This document shows positions 1 to 11,924 of a stretch of DNA of 64,000 nucleotides, piece by piece. The translations under genes and the position numbers were made by a program. Positions within the stretch are counted from its first letter, which is position 1, and every line of letters begins with the position of its first letter. This stretch comes from Hippopus hippopus (Eukaryota; Mollusca; Bivalvia; Cardiida; Cardiidae): NCBI GenBank assembly GCA_946811185.2, contig OX328110.1, positions 9,590,516 to 9,654,515 of the forward strand. The letters are read 5' to 3'. A model generated the notes under the pieces. The model saw only the letters and a program-made list of their open reading frames with translations, had not been told where the DNA came from and made no database searches.

Positions 1-65
1 GTTTCAACTGGTCGGTGATGGATTTACATTTATGACCATGATTAGGGGTAGCCAGATACTGATTT

Positions 66-300
66 CACCCTTTACCATACAAACCCTAGATCTAGTTTCC
101 AATACCCAAAGAAAAAGTCTTTGAAAAACAGTGTGGGAAGAAAATGATATTTGCTGTTCAAAGAATGATTATTATCCCTTGAAAGTTTACATCATTTGAA
201 CAATGTCGACTTTGTTATTTGCAAAATTTATGTTATGAATTTGGATGAATCTATAATTTTGTTAAATGTTGAAATCATTTGGAAAAGGGAGAAAACGGCA
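66..300 (+). mobile_element. Degenerate family H MITE relic
   Basis: CACCCTTTACCATACAAACC and AGTGTGGGAAGAAAATG match the left arm of H elements, but the hairpin is decayed. Confidence 0.35.
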
Positions 301-1080
301 GCATTTTCTCTTTGTTCAGAATGAAGCGGATGTAGAAAAGGGTAAATTAGTACGAATAACAATTCATGAATGTATTCCAGTTTCAAGAAAAAAGAAATTA
401 CCTACTTCATGTTGGATTTTCTTTTTGGGAATTGCCGTTGCGGAATGTCTGTCTTTCGGAGTTTCGGTTTAAGGCCTATCTCCTTTCGACTCGGAGTTTC
501 GAATAATGTCGGCACAGCGTCAGGTTTTAACCGCAGGCTAAAATTCCTATAACCAACTTCTTTTGCGAGTTTTGGACTTATTAAGAACTGACTGTCATCG
601 AAGTATTTCAGACACAATTTCGAATGAACCGATGGCAAAAAATCCGTCGCTACTATCCGGCCCCGGTTTAAACGTTGAATCCATAGTTTCCTCCTTTTTA
701 ATTCCTTCGGAAATTTGAAAATACTACTTCTATGAGTTCCCGAATCGACGTTGCAGCCATAGGCTGCACAATTTACTATTTTTTCGGCTCAATTCTCAGT
801 TAATACTCAGATATCTGCATACAATCATCCGCGTTCCTACTTAATGTCTACTGACGGTATACACAGAGTGACTCGACAATGACGTCACACATGCACGGGA
901 GATAAGCGAATCAGGGGAAGTAAGCCATGTACCATTTTTAGGGCCGTATATCAGCGTGACAATTCGGCCGTGGTTTATGGCATGTTACAGGGTGGTATTT
1001 ATGAAAAATGGCGGACACATGTTTAACTGACATCATTTGCAGCTGATTAAAGGAAAAAAAACAGTCTGGTCAAAATATTT
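301..1080. other. No gene or repeat recognised
   Basis: Non-coding by inspection: the open frames are short and show no domain. A 17-bp palindrome, TGCAGCCATAGGCTGCA, lies near 752 but is isolated. Confidence 0.5.
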
Positions 1081-1139
1081 TAGGATTTGCCCTTTAAGTC
1101 CATACAGTGCAAAGAGCCCCCCTCCCCCACGGCCATGTT

Positions 1140-1497
1140 TTTCGACGGATCAAAGTTTCGCGATCAATATTTGAAAGGGTCACCCAAAGAACATTTCTGT
1201 GAAATTATTTCAAAGTCTGACCAGCGGTTTCATCAGAGAAGACTTTTAAAGAATTTCTTTTAAAATTCCATTTGGTTGCCATGGCAACCAGAGTTTTTGA
1301 TGGAATCAAATTCTGTGAACATTTGTTAAAGAGGACCTCCCAAGGAACATTCCAGCCAAGTTTGGTCCAAATTTGCCAAGCGGTTTAGGAGAAGATGTAT
1401 AAAGAATTGTTGACGCCTCACGACGGACGACGCACGACTGACCCAACGTGATCGTAAAAGCTACCCTTGAGCACGTTGTGCTCAGGTGAGCTAAAAA
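1140..1497 (-). mobile_element. Family F dispersed element, 5' portion
   Basis: Read on the minus strand it starts with a hairpin (AGCTCACCTGAGCACAACGT...), followed by a GTCGTGCGTCGTCCGTCG tract and a GGTTGCCATGGCAACC palindrome. The start and overall style match the F element at 49576-50287 and resemble the E elements. No coding frame. Confidence 0.65.
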
Positions 1498-1536
1498 ACA
1501 AGAGGGTAAACGGCCCTAAGGCGCTCACCTGAGTAA
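1498..1536 (-). mobile_element. Family F 3' terminus abutting another F copy
   Basis: On the minus strand it reads TACTCAGGTGAGCGCC..., an interrupted AGGGCC/CCCT hairpin and CTCTTGT, the same terminus as at 50250-50287. It joins directly onto the 5' end of the 1140-1497 copy. Confidence 0.6.
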
Positions 1537-1565
1537 AGTCGTATAGGATTGATAAAGCTTAAGAA

Positions 1566-4500
1566 ATCCTGGTTTCATACACCATCCATATGCCTATTCA
1601 TGAAAACAGGCGAATTTGCTGCTGGCATGATATTCATTTCGATATTCAAATCGACATTTGGTTTCATACACCATGCATATGCCTTTACATAAAAACAGGC
1701 GAATCTGCTGCTGGCATGAAATTCATTTCGATATTCTAATCGACATTCGATTTCAAACACCCTCCTTATGCCCAAACATAAAAAACGCGAATCTGCTGCT
1801 GGCATGATATTCATTTCGATATTCAAATCGACATTCGATTTCATGCCCCATCCTTATGTCCATACATAAAAACCTCGAATCTGCTGCCGGCATGAAATTC
1901 ATTTCGAATTTTAAATCAACATTCGATTTAATACACCATCCATATTCCCATACATTAAAAAAAATGCCATACATAAAAAAAAAACGCGAATCTGCTGCTG
2001 GCATGATATTTATTTCGATATTCAAATCGACATTCGATTTCATACCCCATCCTTATGCCCATACATAAAAACGCGAATCTGTTGCTGGCATGAAATTCAT
2101 TTCGATATTCAAATCTACTTTCCATTTCATAGACCATCCATATGCCTATACAGGAAAAAACGCGAATCTGCTGCTGGTATGACATTCATTTCGATATTCA
2201 AATCGACATTCGATTTCATACACCATCTTTATACCCATACATGAAAAGACGCGAATCTGCTGCTGGCATGATATTCATCTCGACATTCAAATCTACATTC
2301 GATTTCATACACCATCCTTATGTCCATACATAAAAACATGCGAATCTGCTGCTAGCATGAAATTCATTTCGATATACAAATCTACATTCGATTTCATAGA
2401 CCATCCATATGCCTATTCATAAAAAAAGACGAATCTGCTGCTGGCATGATATTCATTTCGATATTCAAATCGACATTCGTTTTCATACACCATCCAAATT
2501 CCCATACATAAAAAACGTGAATCTGCTGCTGGCATGATATTGATTTCGATATTTAAATCGACATTCGATTTTATACACCATCTTTATGCTCATACATAAA
2601 AAACGCGAATGTACTGCTAGCATGAAATTCATTTCGATATTCAAATCTACATTCGATTTCATACACCATCCATATGCCTATACAGGAAAAAATGCGAATC
2701 TGCTGCTAGCATGACATTCATTTCGATATTCAAATCGACATTCAGTTTCATACACCACCTTTATGCCCATACATGAAAAAATGCGAATCTGCTGCTGGCG
2801 TGAAATTCATTTCGGTATTCAAAGCGACATTCGATTTCATACACCATCCATATGCCCATACATAAAAAAACGCGAATCTGCTGCTAGCATGAAATTCATT
2901 TCGATATTCAAATCGACATTCGATTTCATAGACCATACTTATGCCCATACAGCAAAAAATGCGAATTTGCTGCTAGCATGAAATTCATTTCGATATTCAA
3001 ATCGACATTCGATTTCATACACCATCCTTATGCCCATACAGGAAAAAATGCGAATCTGCTGCTGGCATGAAATTCATTTCGATATTCAAATCTACATTCG
3101 ATTTCATAGACCATCCATATTCCTATACAGGATAAAATGCGAATCAGCTGCTAGCATGACATTCATTTCAATATTCAAATCGACATTCGGTTTCATACAC
3201 CATCTTTATGTCCATACATGAAAAAATGCGAATCTGCTGCTGGCGTGAAATTCATTTCGGTATTCAAATCTACATTCGATTTCATACACCATCCATATGC
3301 CCATACATAAAAAACGCGAATTTGTTGCTAGCATGAAATTCCTTTCGATATTCAAATCGGCATTCGATTTCATACACAATTCTTATGCCATACTTAAAAA
3401 AACGCGAATCTGCTGCTAGCATGATATTCATTTCGATATTCAAATCGACATTCGATTTCATATACCATACTTATGCCCATACAGGAAAACATGCGAATTT
3501 GCTGCTAGCATGAAATTCATTTCGATATTCAAATCGACATTCGATTTCATACACCATCCTTATGCCCATACATAAAAAAACGCGAATCTGCTGCTGGCAT
3601 GAAATTTATTTCGATATTCAAATCGACATTCGACTTCATACACCATCCTTATGCCCATACATGAAAAAATGCGAATTTGCTGCTGGCATGATATTCATTT
3701 CGATATTCAAATCGACATTCGATTTCATACACCATCCTTATGCCCATACATGAAAAAATGCGTATTTGCTGCTGGCATGATATTCATTTCGATATTCAAA
3801 TCGACATTCGATTTCATACACCATCCATATGCCTATACAGGAAAAAAACGCGAATCTGCTGCTGGCATGATATTCATTTCGATATTCAAATCGACATTCG
3901 ATTTCATACACCATCCATATGCCTATACATAAAAACAGACGAAACTGCTGCTGGCATGAAATTCATTTCGATATTCAAATCTACTTTCCATTTCATAGAC
4001 CATCCATATGCCTATACAGGAAAAAACGCGAATCTGCTGCTGGTATGACATTCATTTCGATATTCAAATCGACATTCGATTTCATACACCATCTTTATAC
4101 CCATACATGAAAAGACGCGAATCTGCTGCTGGCATGATATTCATCTCGACATTCAAATCTACATTCGATTTCATACACCATCCTTATGTCCATACATAAA
4201 AACATGCGAATCTGCTGCTAGCATGAAATGCATCTCAATATACAAATCTACATTCGATTTCATAGACCATCCATATGCCTATTCATAAAAAAAGACGAAT
4301 CTGCTGCTGGCATGATATTCATTTCGATATTCAAATCGACATTCATTTTCATACACCATCCAAATTCCCATACATAAAAAACGTGAATCTGCTGCTGGCA
4401 TGATATTGATTTCGATATTTAAATCGACATTCGATTTTATACACCATCTTTATGCTCATACATAAAAAACGCGAATGTACTGCTAGCATGAAATTCATTT

Positions 4501-5945
4501 CGATATTCAAATCTACATTCGATTTCATACACCATCCATATGCCTATACAGGAAAAAATGCGAATCTGCTGCTAGCATGACATTCATTTCGATATTCAAA
4601 TCGACATTCAGTTTCATACACCACCTTTATGCCCATACATGAAAAAATGCGAATCTGCTGCTGGCGTGAAATTCATTTCGGTATTCAAAGCGACATTCGA
4701 TTTCATACACCATCCATATGCCCATACATAAAAAAACGCGAATCTGCTGCTAGCATGAAATTCATTTCGATATTCAAATCGACATTCGATTTCATAGACC
4801 ATACTTATGCCCATACAGCAAAAAATGCGAATTTGCTGCTAGCATGAAATTCATTTCGATATTCAAATCGACATTCGATTTCATACACCATCCTTATGCC
4901 CATACAGGAAAAAATGCGAATCTGCTGCTGGTATGAAATTCATTTCGATATTCAAATCTACATTCGATTTCATAGACCATCCATATTCCTATACAGGAAA
5001 AAATGCGAATCAGCTGCTAGCATGACATTCATTTCGATATTCAAATCGACTTTCGGTTTCATACACCATCTTTATGTCCATACATGAAAAAATGCGAATC
5101 TGCTGCTGGCGTGAAATTCATTTCGGTATTCAAATCTACATTCGATTTCATACACCATCCATATGCCCATACATAAAAAACGCGAATTTGTTGCTAGCAT
5201 GAAATTCCTTTCGATATTCAAATCGGCATTCGATTTCATACACAATTCTTATGCCATACTTAAAAAAACGCGAATCTGCTGCTAGCATGATATTCATTTC
5301 GATATTCAAATCGACATTCGATTTCATATACCATACTTATGCCCATACAGGAAAACATGCGAATTTGCTGCTAGCATGAAATTCATTTCGATATTCAAAT
5401 CGACATTCGATTTCATACACCATCCTTATGCCCATACATAAAACAACGCGAATCTGCTGCTGACATGAAATTTATTTCGATATTCAAATCGACATTCGAC
5501 TTCATACACCATCCTTATGCCCATACATGAAAAAATGCGAATTTGCTGCTGGCATGATATTCATTTCGATATTCAAATCGACATTCGGTTTCATACACCA
5601 TCCTTATGCCCATACATGAAAAAATGCGTATTTGCTGCTGGCATGATATTCATTTCGATATTCAAATCGACATTCGATTTCATACACCATCCATATGCCT
5701 ATACAGGAAAAAAACGCGAATCTGCTGCTGGCATGATATTCATTTCGATATTCAAATCGACATTCGATTTCATACACCATCCATATGCCTATACATAAAA
5801 ACAGACGAAACTGCTGCTGGCATGAAATTCATTTCGATATTCAAATCGACATTCGATTTCATACACCATCCATATGCCCATTCATAAAAAAAAAACCGCG
5901 AATCTGCTGCTGGCATGAAATTCATTTCGATATTCAAATCAGGAT
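1566..5945. repeat. 89-bp satellite array (~49 monomers)
   Basis: Head-to-tail monomers of 89 bp containing the conserved phrases GCGAATCTGCTGCTGGCATG, TTCATTTCGATATTCAAATC and GATTTCATACACCATCC. The period is not a multiple of three and runs of A near the monomer junction vary in length, so the open frames inside it are not genes. The last monomer decays at about 5945-6010, where partial motifs such as ACTGCGGCATGAA continue. Confidence 0.95.
2085..5816. repeat. 1,866-bp higher-order duplication within the 89-bp satellite
   Basis: Blocks 2085-3950 and 3951-5816 match monomer by monomer at an offset of 1,866 bp (21 monomers), sharing private variants such as TACTTTCCATTTCATAGACC and TTCATACACCACC. 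Only scattered substitutions separate them, whereas neighbouring monomers within a block differ much more. Confidence 0.9.
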
Positions 5946-6477
5946 TCATTAATTTTCGTAACTATCCCTTGAGTCTGAAAAAAAAGCGAATTTACTGCGG
6001 CATGAATTTCAACTCATCCGCATATTCATTTCGATATTGAATATCGAACTCCGATTATCGAACTTACTGCCAACTTCACACACCCTGTAATGTGCCCTAT
6101 TTCAGAAACAACTGATTTGCGGCGCCATTGATGTTATGTATCAATATTTTCTTGTTTGGGGGTATTTTTAAAACCTCTTTTCATTATACATGTTACTTGT
6201 TTAACTCTTTTTGGGACGAAAAAATCCCTAGACAGGCCCAACTTGATACCATTTACAGATGAAAAATAAGCTGTGGCCGAAATGATACACGCTGCCTTTG
6301 AAAAGGTAGAAAACATCGTGTAAAACGAACAAAATACTGGTTACCAGCCTAGGAATTACAAATCATTGTCAACCCTCAGAGCGCCAAATAAACCCAAAGG
6401 ACATTTTCAGTTTTGAAATAAGACCCAAATAATCGCAATATCAAGATCGCTCCTGTCTTAAGTATTCCAGCAAAGTA
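5946..6477. other. Unique non-coding stretch
   Basis: Apart from decayed satellite motifs up to about 6060, nothing recognisable was seen on either strand. Confidence 0.5.
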
Positions 6478-6581
6478 GACAGTGTAGATCAAAGATCAGG
6501 CTGCACGTTTTGTGCAGCCTTATTTTGATCTGCATTGGCCGCAAAGGCAAATATCGTTGTGAAGGGCGCTTTAAGGGTTAA
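6478..6581 (-). mobile_element. Family A MITE, hairpin and right arm only
   Basis: Carries GACAGTGTAGATCAAAGATC, the GCTGCAC...GTGCAGC hairpin and an AAGGGTTAA end. The left half is lost. Confidence 0.6.
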
Positions 6582-6852
6582 CATAAACGTCATATCAATT
6601 TGTCTAAAAATCCCGCAGTGTTACTTTGTGAGAAAGAAATGTGATTGTCACAAAAGCTTGATAATGACATATTTTGATAAAGTAGGTCTAGGCCTAGGGG
6701 TATTGTGTCTCTACCAGTTTCCAAAGTAATAAATTTACAAAAATAAAAGGGACCACGTCAGATACCAATGTATGATATTGTCGTCAGCACTAACAAACTA
6801 CATGTCAATAATTGTGGTGTCAGATTTACACTGACAATGGGTTTTTCATTTC

Positions 6853-7446
6853 TTAAGCCTTACTGTAAAAGTGGATATTATTGCGGGTCTATTTCGCGAA
6901 TTTCGCGAATCACCAAATACTGACCATACGCGTGTTTTAATCTCCGCGAGAGCTAAAGACAGAATTCTCAAATTTCTACTCTTTGTAGTGTAAAACTAAC
7001 TTATTATTCAATTCAATAAATCTCAACTTTTGCTACGATGAAACTTTTGTAACTGACAGTATTAATCCCCGCTAGACTAGTATTCTATTCGAATCTGATG
7101 AAAAAGTGCACTCATTGATGTTGACATGGGTGCCAGTCAAGCGCTCCAACATGACCCAGTGTCTAGGTAAAATATACCTTAATCAAGCCAAAATTTACGC
7201 TAGCGAATATCTTCGCGATTTTTATTAACACGCGAAAATCGCGAAGGTTTCCCCGATGCGAACATTTCCGGTTTTACAGTATCCTGCTTAATAAGTGAAA
7301 TGAAAACTTTCAAGCCGATAGTAAAAATCCAAATTTTGCTATTTCAAACGTATTTTTGGAGAGAAAATATGCCGTTATCTGACTGTATAGATCAAAAATC
7401 TATACTGTCCGCAAAAGGTCAGTGAGTCGCGCTTAGCAGCCTAAGT
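6853..7446 (-). mobile_element. Family A MITE split by a later insertion
   Basis: The left terminus TTAAGCCTTA (6853-6862) continues after the inserted element as TCCTGCTTAATAAGTG (from 7282), then GCCGATAGTAAAAATCC, a shortened hairpin and GCGCTTAGCAGCCTAAG. Joining the flanks restores the normal family A start. Confidence 0.8.
6863..7279. mobile_element. CTGTAAAA-ended DNA transposon (MITE) with TA target duplication
   Basis: Inverted termini CTGTAAAAGTGGA... and ...TTCCGGTTTTACAG, with inner CGCGAATTTCGCGAA and CGCGAAAATCGCGAAGG arms, flanked by TA on both sides (6861-6862, 7280-7281). The TA duplication fits Tc1/mariner-like mobilisation (inference). No transposase frame inside. Confidence 0.75.
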
Positions 7447-7650
7447 ACCTTGTACCGAACTATCTACGTGTTTTATGTCCCAGGAGAAGAAGCCTTTTGC
7501 AAAAAAAAAAAGAAAACTTTTTAAGAAAACGGGAAAAATCTTGTTTCAGCATTTGCTTTTTTTCTAACAATGTTTTTCACCATTCATGGGCAGATCATGT
7601 AATATGTTCATTTGTCGTCTGCGAGTATGAATAGGCCTAACCTTTTCTCA

Positions 7651-7745
7651 TTTTAGCTCTACTGGTCCCGAAGGTTTCCGGCGCTCATCTGTCCAGCGTC
7701 CGTCTGATTTCCGTCTGTCCGTCAGGATTTTTTGTTTCGTTTTGT
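7651..7745 (+). mobile_element. Family E 5' fragment
   Basis: TTTTAGCTCTACTGGTCCCG followed by a GTCCGTC-rich tract matches the 5' end of E elements. The remainder is absent. Confidence 0.5.
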
Positions 7746-7924
7746 CTATTCGATAAAATCCACATTTGTGGTTTAATTTGCACTAAACTTGCACGCTCGG
7801 TTTATAATCCTCAAATAAAAGCACATCTTCATAGATGTATTACAGCTGATTCTACAAATATGAATAATCAAATACTGAGGGACCATATTTAACTTTTTCA
7901 CAATTATTAATGGTTTCTTTAAAA

Positions 7925-8138
7925 TTAACCCGTAGGCTGCTAAGCACACCTGAAGGACCTTTTTCGGACAGTGTAGATCAAGATCAGACTGCACATTCGT
8001 GCACTCTGATCTTGATCTACACTGTCCGATAAGGAGATACATTTCCCCAAAAAATACTTTTGAAAAAAAAGCTGTGTTAGTGCTTTTACTATCGGCTTGA
8101 AAAATTTCATTTGATTTTTTTGGCAGGTTAAGGGTTAA
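7925..8138 (+). mobile_element. Family A MITE
   Basis: Complete: TTAACCCGTAGGCTGCTAAG ... hairpin around GACTGCACATTCGTGCACTC ... ACTATCGGCTTGAAAAATTTC ... GGTTAAGGGTTAA. Confidence 0.85.
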
Positions 8139-8679
8139 AAAAAGATATGCTGGTCAGTACTGCGAGTAGAGCGATTTAGGGCCTCATGGACCTGTTGTGT
8201 ATATCGTGTACACTTCCCATCTATTGTTATTGTGTTAGCTAACGAATCGTACCTCCATAGTTTTGCTGTACGTGGCGACCCGATAGGGACAGGAAAGTCA
8301 TAAACTTTCTGTAATTGAATCAAGCTTTTACATAACAGACCAGAGTTTAACCATACCCTAAAAATAAAACATTTTAAAACATAATGGCAAAAGAGAAAAT
8401 GCTAGTTATCAACGTTTTCTTTTTCTCCAAAAATGCTTTCTGCTAGTCACATGTATAACATGCGTTTAATTTGTGATGAGGCTGTTGTGGAAAAAAAAAG
8501 AGTTGTTTTATGTTATAAACAATAGCCTCTTTTTCCAAAAGATGTAACGTGATGGGTTAAACGTATCCTTTTACTAGTTAATAAGTCTGCCGGCTTGATG
8601 ATTTGTGGGGTTTTAAACAGTGATCAGTGCTGAGAGCAGGGATCACATGTATAGAGAGATGTATATACGATCCCTGCTG
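8139..8679. other. Non-coding, one H hairpin relic
   Basis: 8382-8445 carries a degenerate H hairpin (GAGAAAATGCTAG...TTTTCTTTTTCTCC). Otherwise nothing was recognised. Confidence 0.45.
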
Positions 8680-8830
8680 AGGGGGATGAATACTGTCGCA
8701 ATGACAATTATCGATCATCGGAAAGTTATTGGCCGTGTTGAGGGTTCGAACCCCTGGTTTTAAACCCTGTACAATACCGATTGAGCCATTGGGCTGGCAA
8801 AGTGTCTCTGCAGGGCTAACAGTTTGTGGG
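8680..8830 (-). mobile_element. tRNA-derived SINE (family S), truncated
   Basis: On the minus strand an A box (TGGCTCAATCGGT) and B box (GGGGTTCGAACCC) are followed by the S-family core (CGATGATCGATAATTGTCAT). It is truncated within the core and lacks the usual tail. Not a functional tRNA: the anticodon arm does not fold properly. Confidence 0.6.
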
Positions 8831-8959
8831 CACAACTGGTCACCGTCAAGAAAGGGTCAACCTCTAATCCTGGACAGGTCACAGAGACCAACGTTTATCA
8901 TTTGACCCTTCAGCAAACAATCCCCTGTTTTAATGATTCAAAGGGGGGGACCTTAAAGA

Positions 8960-9120
8960 AAAAAAACAAACATTGCGGGTAAAGGAGAAATACCGGTTAC
9001 CAGCATTTTCTCCTTTTTCCACACTGTGTTCTGTCCTATGAAAGAAAAAAACCATCATTTTGAGTTACATTTACTTCGTCGTCTGCAATTGATTTCAGTT
9101 TGTCGTAAAGTTAAGAGCCA
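8960..9120 (+). mobile_element. Family H MITE
   Basis: GGAGAAATACCGGTTACCAG...TTTTCTCCTTTTTCC hairpin followed by the TTCGTCGTCTGCAATT block. Confidence 0.65.
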
Positions 9121-9256
9121 AAAGAGACATCGGTTGTCATATATGATCGTAAATCCTTTGACATTTAGAAAATAACAATTTTCTATTGTTCGTGACTTTT
9201 TTATTGTAGGTCTGGGGATATCTAGATATTTTTCTATAATGTACCCTTAACATGTT

Positions 9257-9438
9257 AACCCTTAACCTGCTAAATAAGTCATATGAAACTTTTCAAGCCG
9301 ATAGTACAAACCATGCACATATTGCTATTCCAAAGTTGGGGGGGAGGGGGTATCTCATCGGACGTTCTGTGCAGTCTTATCTTGATCTACACCGTCCGCA
9401 AAAGGTCCTCGAGTCGCGCTTAGCAGCCTAGGGGTTAA
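9257..9438 (-). mobile_element. Family A MITE, hairpin left arm deleted
   Basis: TTAACCCTTAACCTGCTAAA start, CAAGCCGATAGTACAAACC, then GTTCTGTGCAGTC without its pairing arm, ending GCGCTTAGCAGCCTAGGGG. Confidence 0.75.
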
Positions 9439-9540
9439 ATTTATTTCGTAGTTTTGCGGTCAATTTAGACCCAAGATTAGAGAAGACGAGGCAAATTTTA
9501 TTTGACGATCGCTAGTACAGCGTCTAGTCATACATTGTGT

Positions 9541-10717
9541 ATGAGCCATGCTCTGTGGAAAGGGGGTTTAATGCATCTGCAAAGTGTTTCGACCAAGGTC
9601 AGCCTGCGCATCCCGCTCAGGCTGACCTGTTTCGAAACTTTTTGCTTTTTATAGATTTTCTGCATGTCTAAGGACCATTCTACTTGGGGATTCTGTAAGT
9701 TGTGAGACAAAATGGATTTTATAGATCCATAGTTATGTTATATCTTGATTTTTAGTTCCACTGGCCGAAGGCCAGCGGGCTTATGTCATGGCCCGGTGTC
9801 CGTCGTGCGTCCGTGCGTCCGTCCGTGCGTTAACTTTTATTTCAATTATCTTCTCTGAAACTGCTCATCTAATTTTGATAAAACTTCACAAAAATGATCC
9901 TGCCATGGTCCTCTTCAGATTTTTTGAAAGAATTTGATTCCATGGCAACAAAACTGAAAAATATTAAAAATCTTTGAAAATCTTCTTGTCTGAAACCATA
10001 AGGCCTAGGGCTACCAAATTTGGCATGTAACTTTATCAAGTGGGCCTGTACCAATGCTGCCCCGGGGTCAAATTTGGCCCCACCCCGGTGGTCACAAGTT
10101 TTATGTGGGCTTATATAGGGAAAAATTTAAAAATCTTCTTGTACCTAGCCATAAGGCCTGGGGCTACCAAATTTGGCATGTAGCTTTATCTAGTGGGTGT
10201 TTACCAAGGGTGCCCAAATTATAGCCCTTGGGTCAAATTTGGCCCTGCCCCGGGGGTCACAAGTTTTACATGGGCTTTTATAGTGAAAACTTTATAAATC
10301 TTCTTGTTACTAACCATAAGATCTAGTGCTACTTAATTTAGTCCTGTCTCAGGGGTTTCATGTTTTACAGGGCCTTTTATTGAGGAAACTGAGAAATTCT
10401 TCTTGTTTATAACCTCATATTCTAGACTTTCATTATGTGGTATGGGGCTTTATCTTGTGGACCCCAACAAGGATTCAAGTAATTATAGCTTTGTGGTCAA
10501 AAATGGCTTTGCCCTGGGGTCATAACTTTCTCGTAGGATTTTATAGAAAAAAAAAATTGTATGTCTGCTGGTTTGAAACCAATTGGCCAAATATTGTAAT
10601 GTTTGGCTTGTAGTGTTTTTACTTATTAGTTAGTCAAGCGATACAGGGCCATCATGGCCCTCTTGTTTTAATACATCACGGAGATGCAAAAGACCCCCTT
10701 CTGCCTGAGCATTACTC
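9541..10717 (+). mobile_element. Family D MITE interrupted by an E element
   Basis: The left part 9541-9749 (ATGAGCCATGCTCTGTGG..., hairpin CAGCCTGCGC...GCTCAGGCTG, ACAAAATGGATTTTATAGAT) and the right end 10670-10717 (CATCACGGAGATGCAAAAGA, then CCCCCTTCTGCCTGAGC) together make one normal D element around the insert. Confidence 0.8.
9750..10669 (+). mobile_element. Family E dispersed element, full length, inserted in a D MITE
   Basis: Starts TTTAGTTCCACTGGCCGAAG (hairpin TGGCCGAAGGCCA), then a GTCCGTGCGTCCGTCC tract. Internal degenerate ~110-bp repeats share CTACCAAATTTGGCATGTA. It ends in the palindrome AGGGCCATCATGGCCCT plus CTTGTTTT. No coding frame; non-autonomous. Confidence 0.8.
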
Positions 10718-11040
10718 ACAATATTGAAACAAACATGACATTGTAGTAATTTACAACTGAATTCGTGCTTTGCGATCTGACCTCGGGTCTACAGTGTCTT
10801 GGGTCAACACTTTTTCTTCTTTCAATAAGCCTAATCAGGCTACTAAGCATAGAGGAAAAAGAAGGCTACATGAGGTCTTACTACAAAAATTGAAAATCGC
10901 TGTTTAGTGCAAAGTTTTTTGTTATTGTAAAATTTAATAATTTCGAGAAGGACAAAAAATGTTATGGTCTACTTTTGTTGTTTGTTAGTTTGATTTTTCA
11001 ACGTTGCTTTCGGTATTATTGAGTTAAATAACAGTGGCCA
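10718..11040. other. No feature recognised
   Basis: AT-rich unique sequence leading into a short GA tract (11050-11100). Confidence 0.5.
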
Positions 11041-11627
11041 GCGTGTCTACCCAGAGGGAGAGAGAGAGAAAGAGGGAGAGAGAGAGAGAGCGGGGAGGGG
11101 TTGGAGAAAGAGAGTCTTTTTTTCCCCCCACAATTCAAAACAAATGATACGACTATTGCAATTGTTCGTAAAACAGGTACCATACATTTTTTTTAAAAAA
11201 ACTTTTTCATGTATTGATTTCAGGTTTGCGTGTATAAAGAATTTAAGTGCCAGTTTAAAAAAAAAAGAAAGGAGGGTTTGTTCCTTGTCTACACTTTTAC
11301 TACCCGATATGCAACGGTAACCCCCTTTCCTTCGCCCGCCCCCCTCGTCCGGAGATCGGGTGCACATCTCAAGTTGATAAAACGCTGACATGCTAAGTAT
11401 AACAGCCCACTGGTTGCGTTGGAGACAATGCAGATGAAGACCAGCATTGGCCGTATTCGATTCTGAATAGCAAAATTATCCATCTGATTGGCTGAGACAA
11501 ATGTCTAATCCAATCAGATAGCTTGTCTTAGATTTTAGACTTGTATATAACTGACTTTGGAATAATTTGTGAAAAAAGATCCTAGCTTGCACCGAATATG
11601 CAGTTTGAAATCTACACTTTATCTTAT

Positions 11628-11885
11628 TAACCCTTATTAATGACCTAGACGGAGAGGGCTTAAGAAAATATTGTAGGAAAAGGAGAAATTGCTGGTAACC
11701 AGATTTTCTCCTTTTCCCACAATACTTTCTACTCTTTCAGGGACAAAGTTAATAATTTGAGCAAGACTGAATTTGTCGTCTGCAAATGCTCTCAATTTGA
11801 AAAAGTCCAAAATTTTGTCTTTTGGTAAAAAATTATGTAAAACTTGAATTATTCTGGTACGACCAGTTTGAAATTGCACCTTTTA
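11628..11885 (+). mobile_element. Family H MITE
   Basis: Core AGGAGAAATTGCTGGTAACC...GATTTTCTCCTTTTCCCAC, then TTGTCGTCTGCAAATGCT and TTTTGTCTTTTGGTAAAA. This is a good example of the family. Confidence 0.8.
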
Positions 11886-11924
11886 CGGTAAATGTCGAGA
11901 TTAAACTATCAAGTTTACAAGTTT

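Noticed and set aside
1575..5887. Many 60-100 codon frames on both strands of the 89-bp satellite
   Set aside because: They repeat with the satellite, end at monomer boundaries, and the period is not a multiple of three. They are by-products of tandem repetition.
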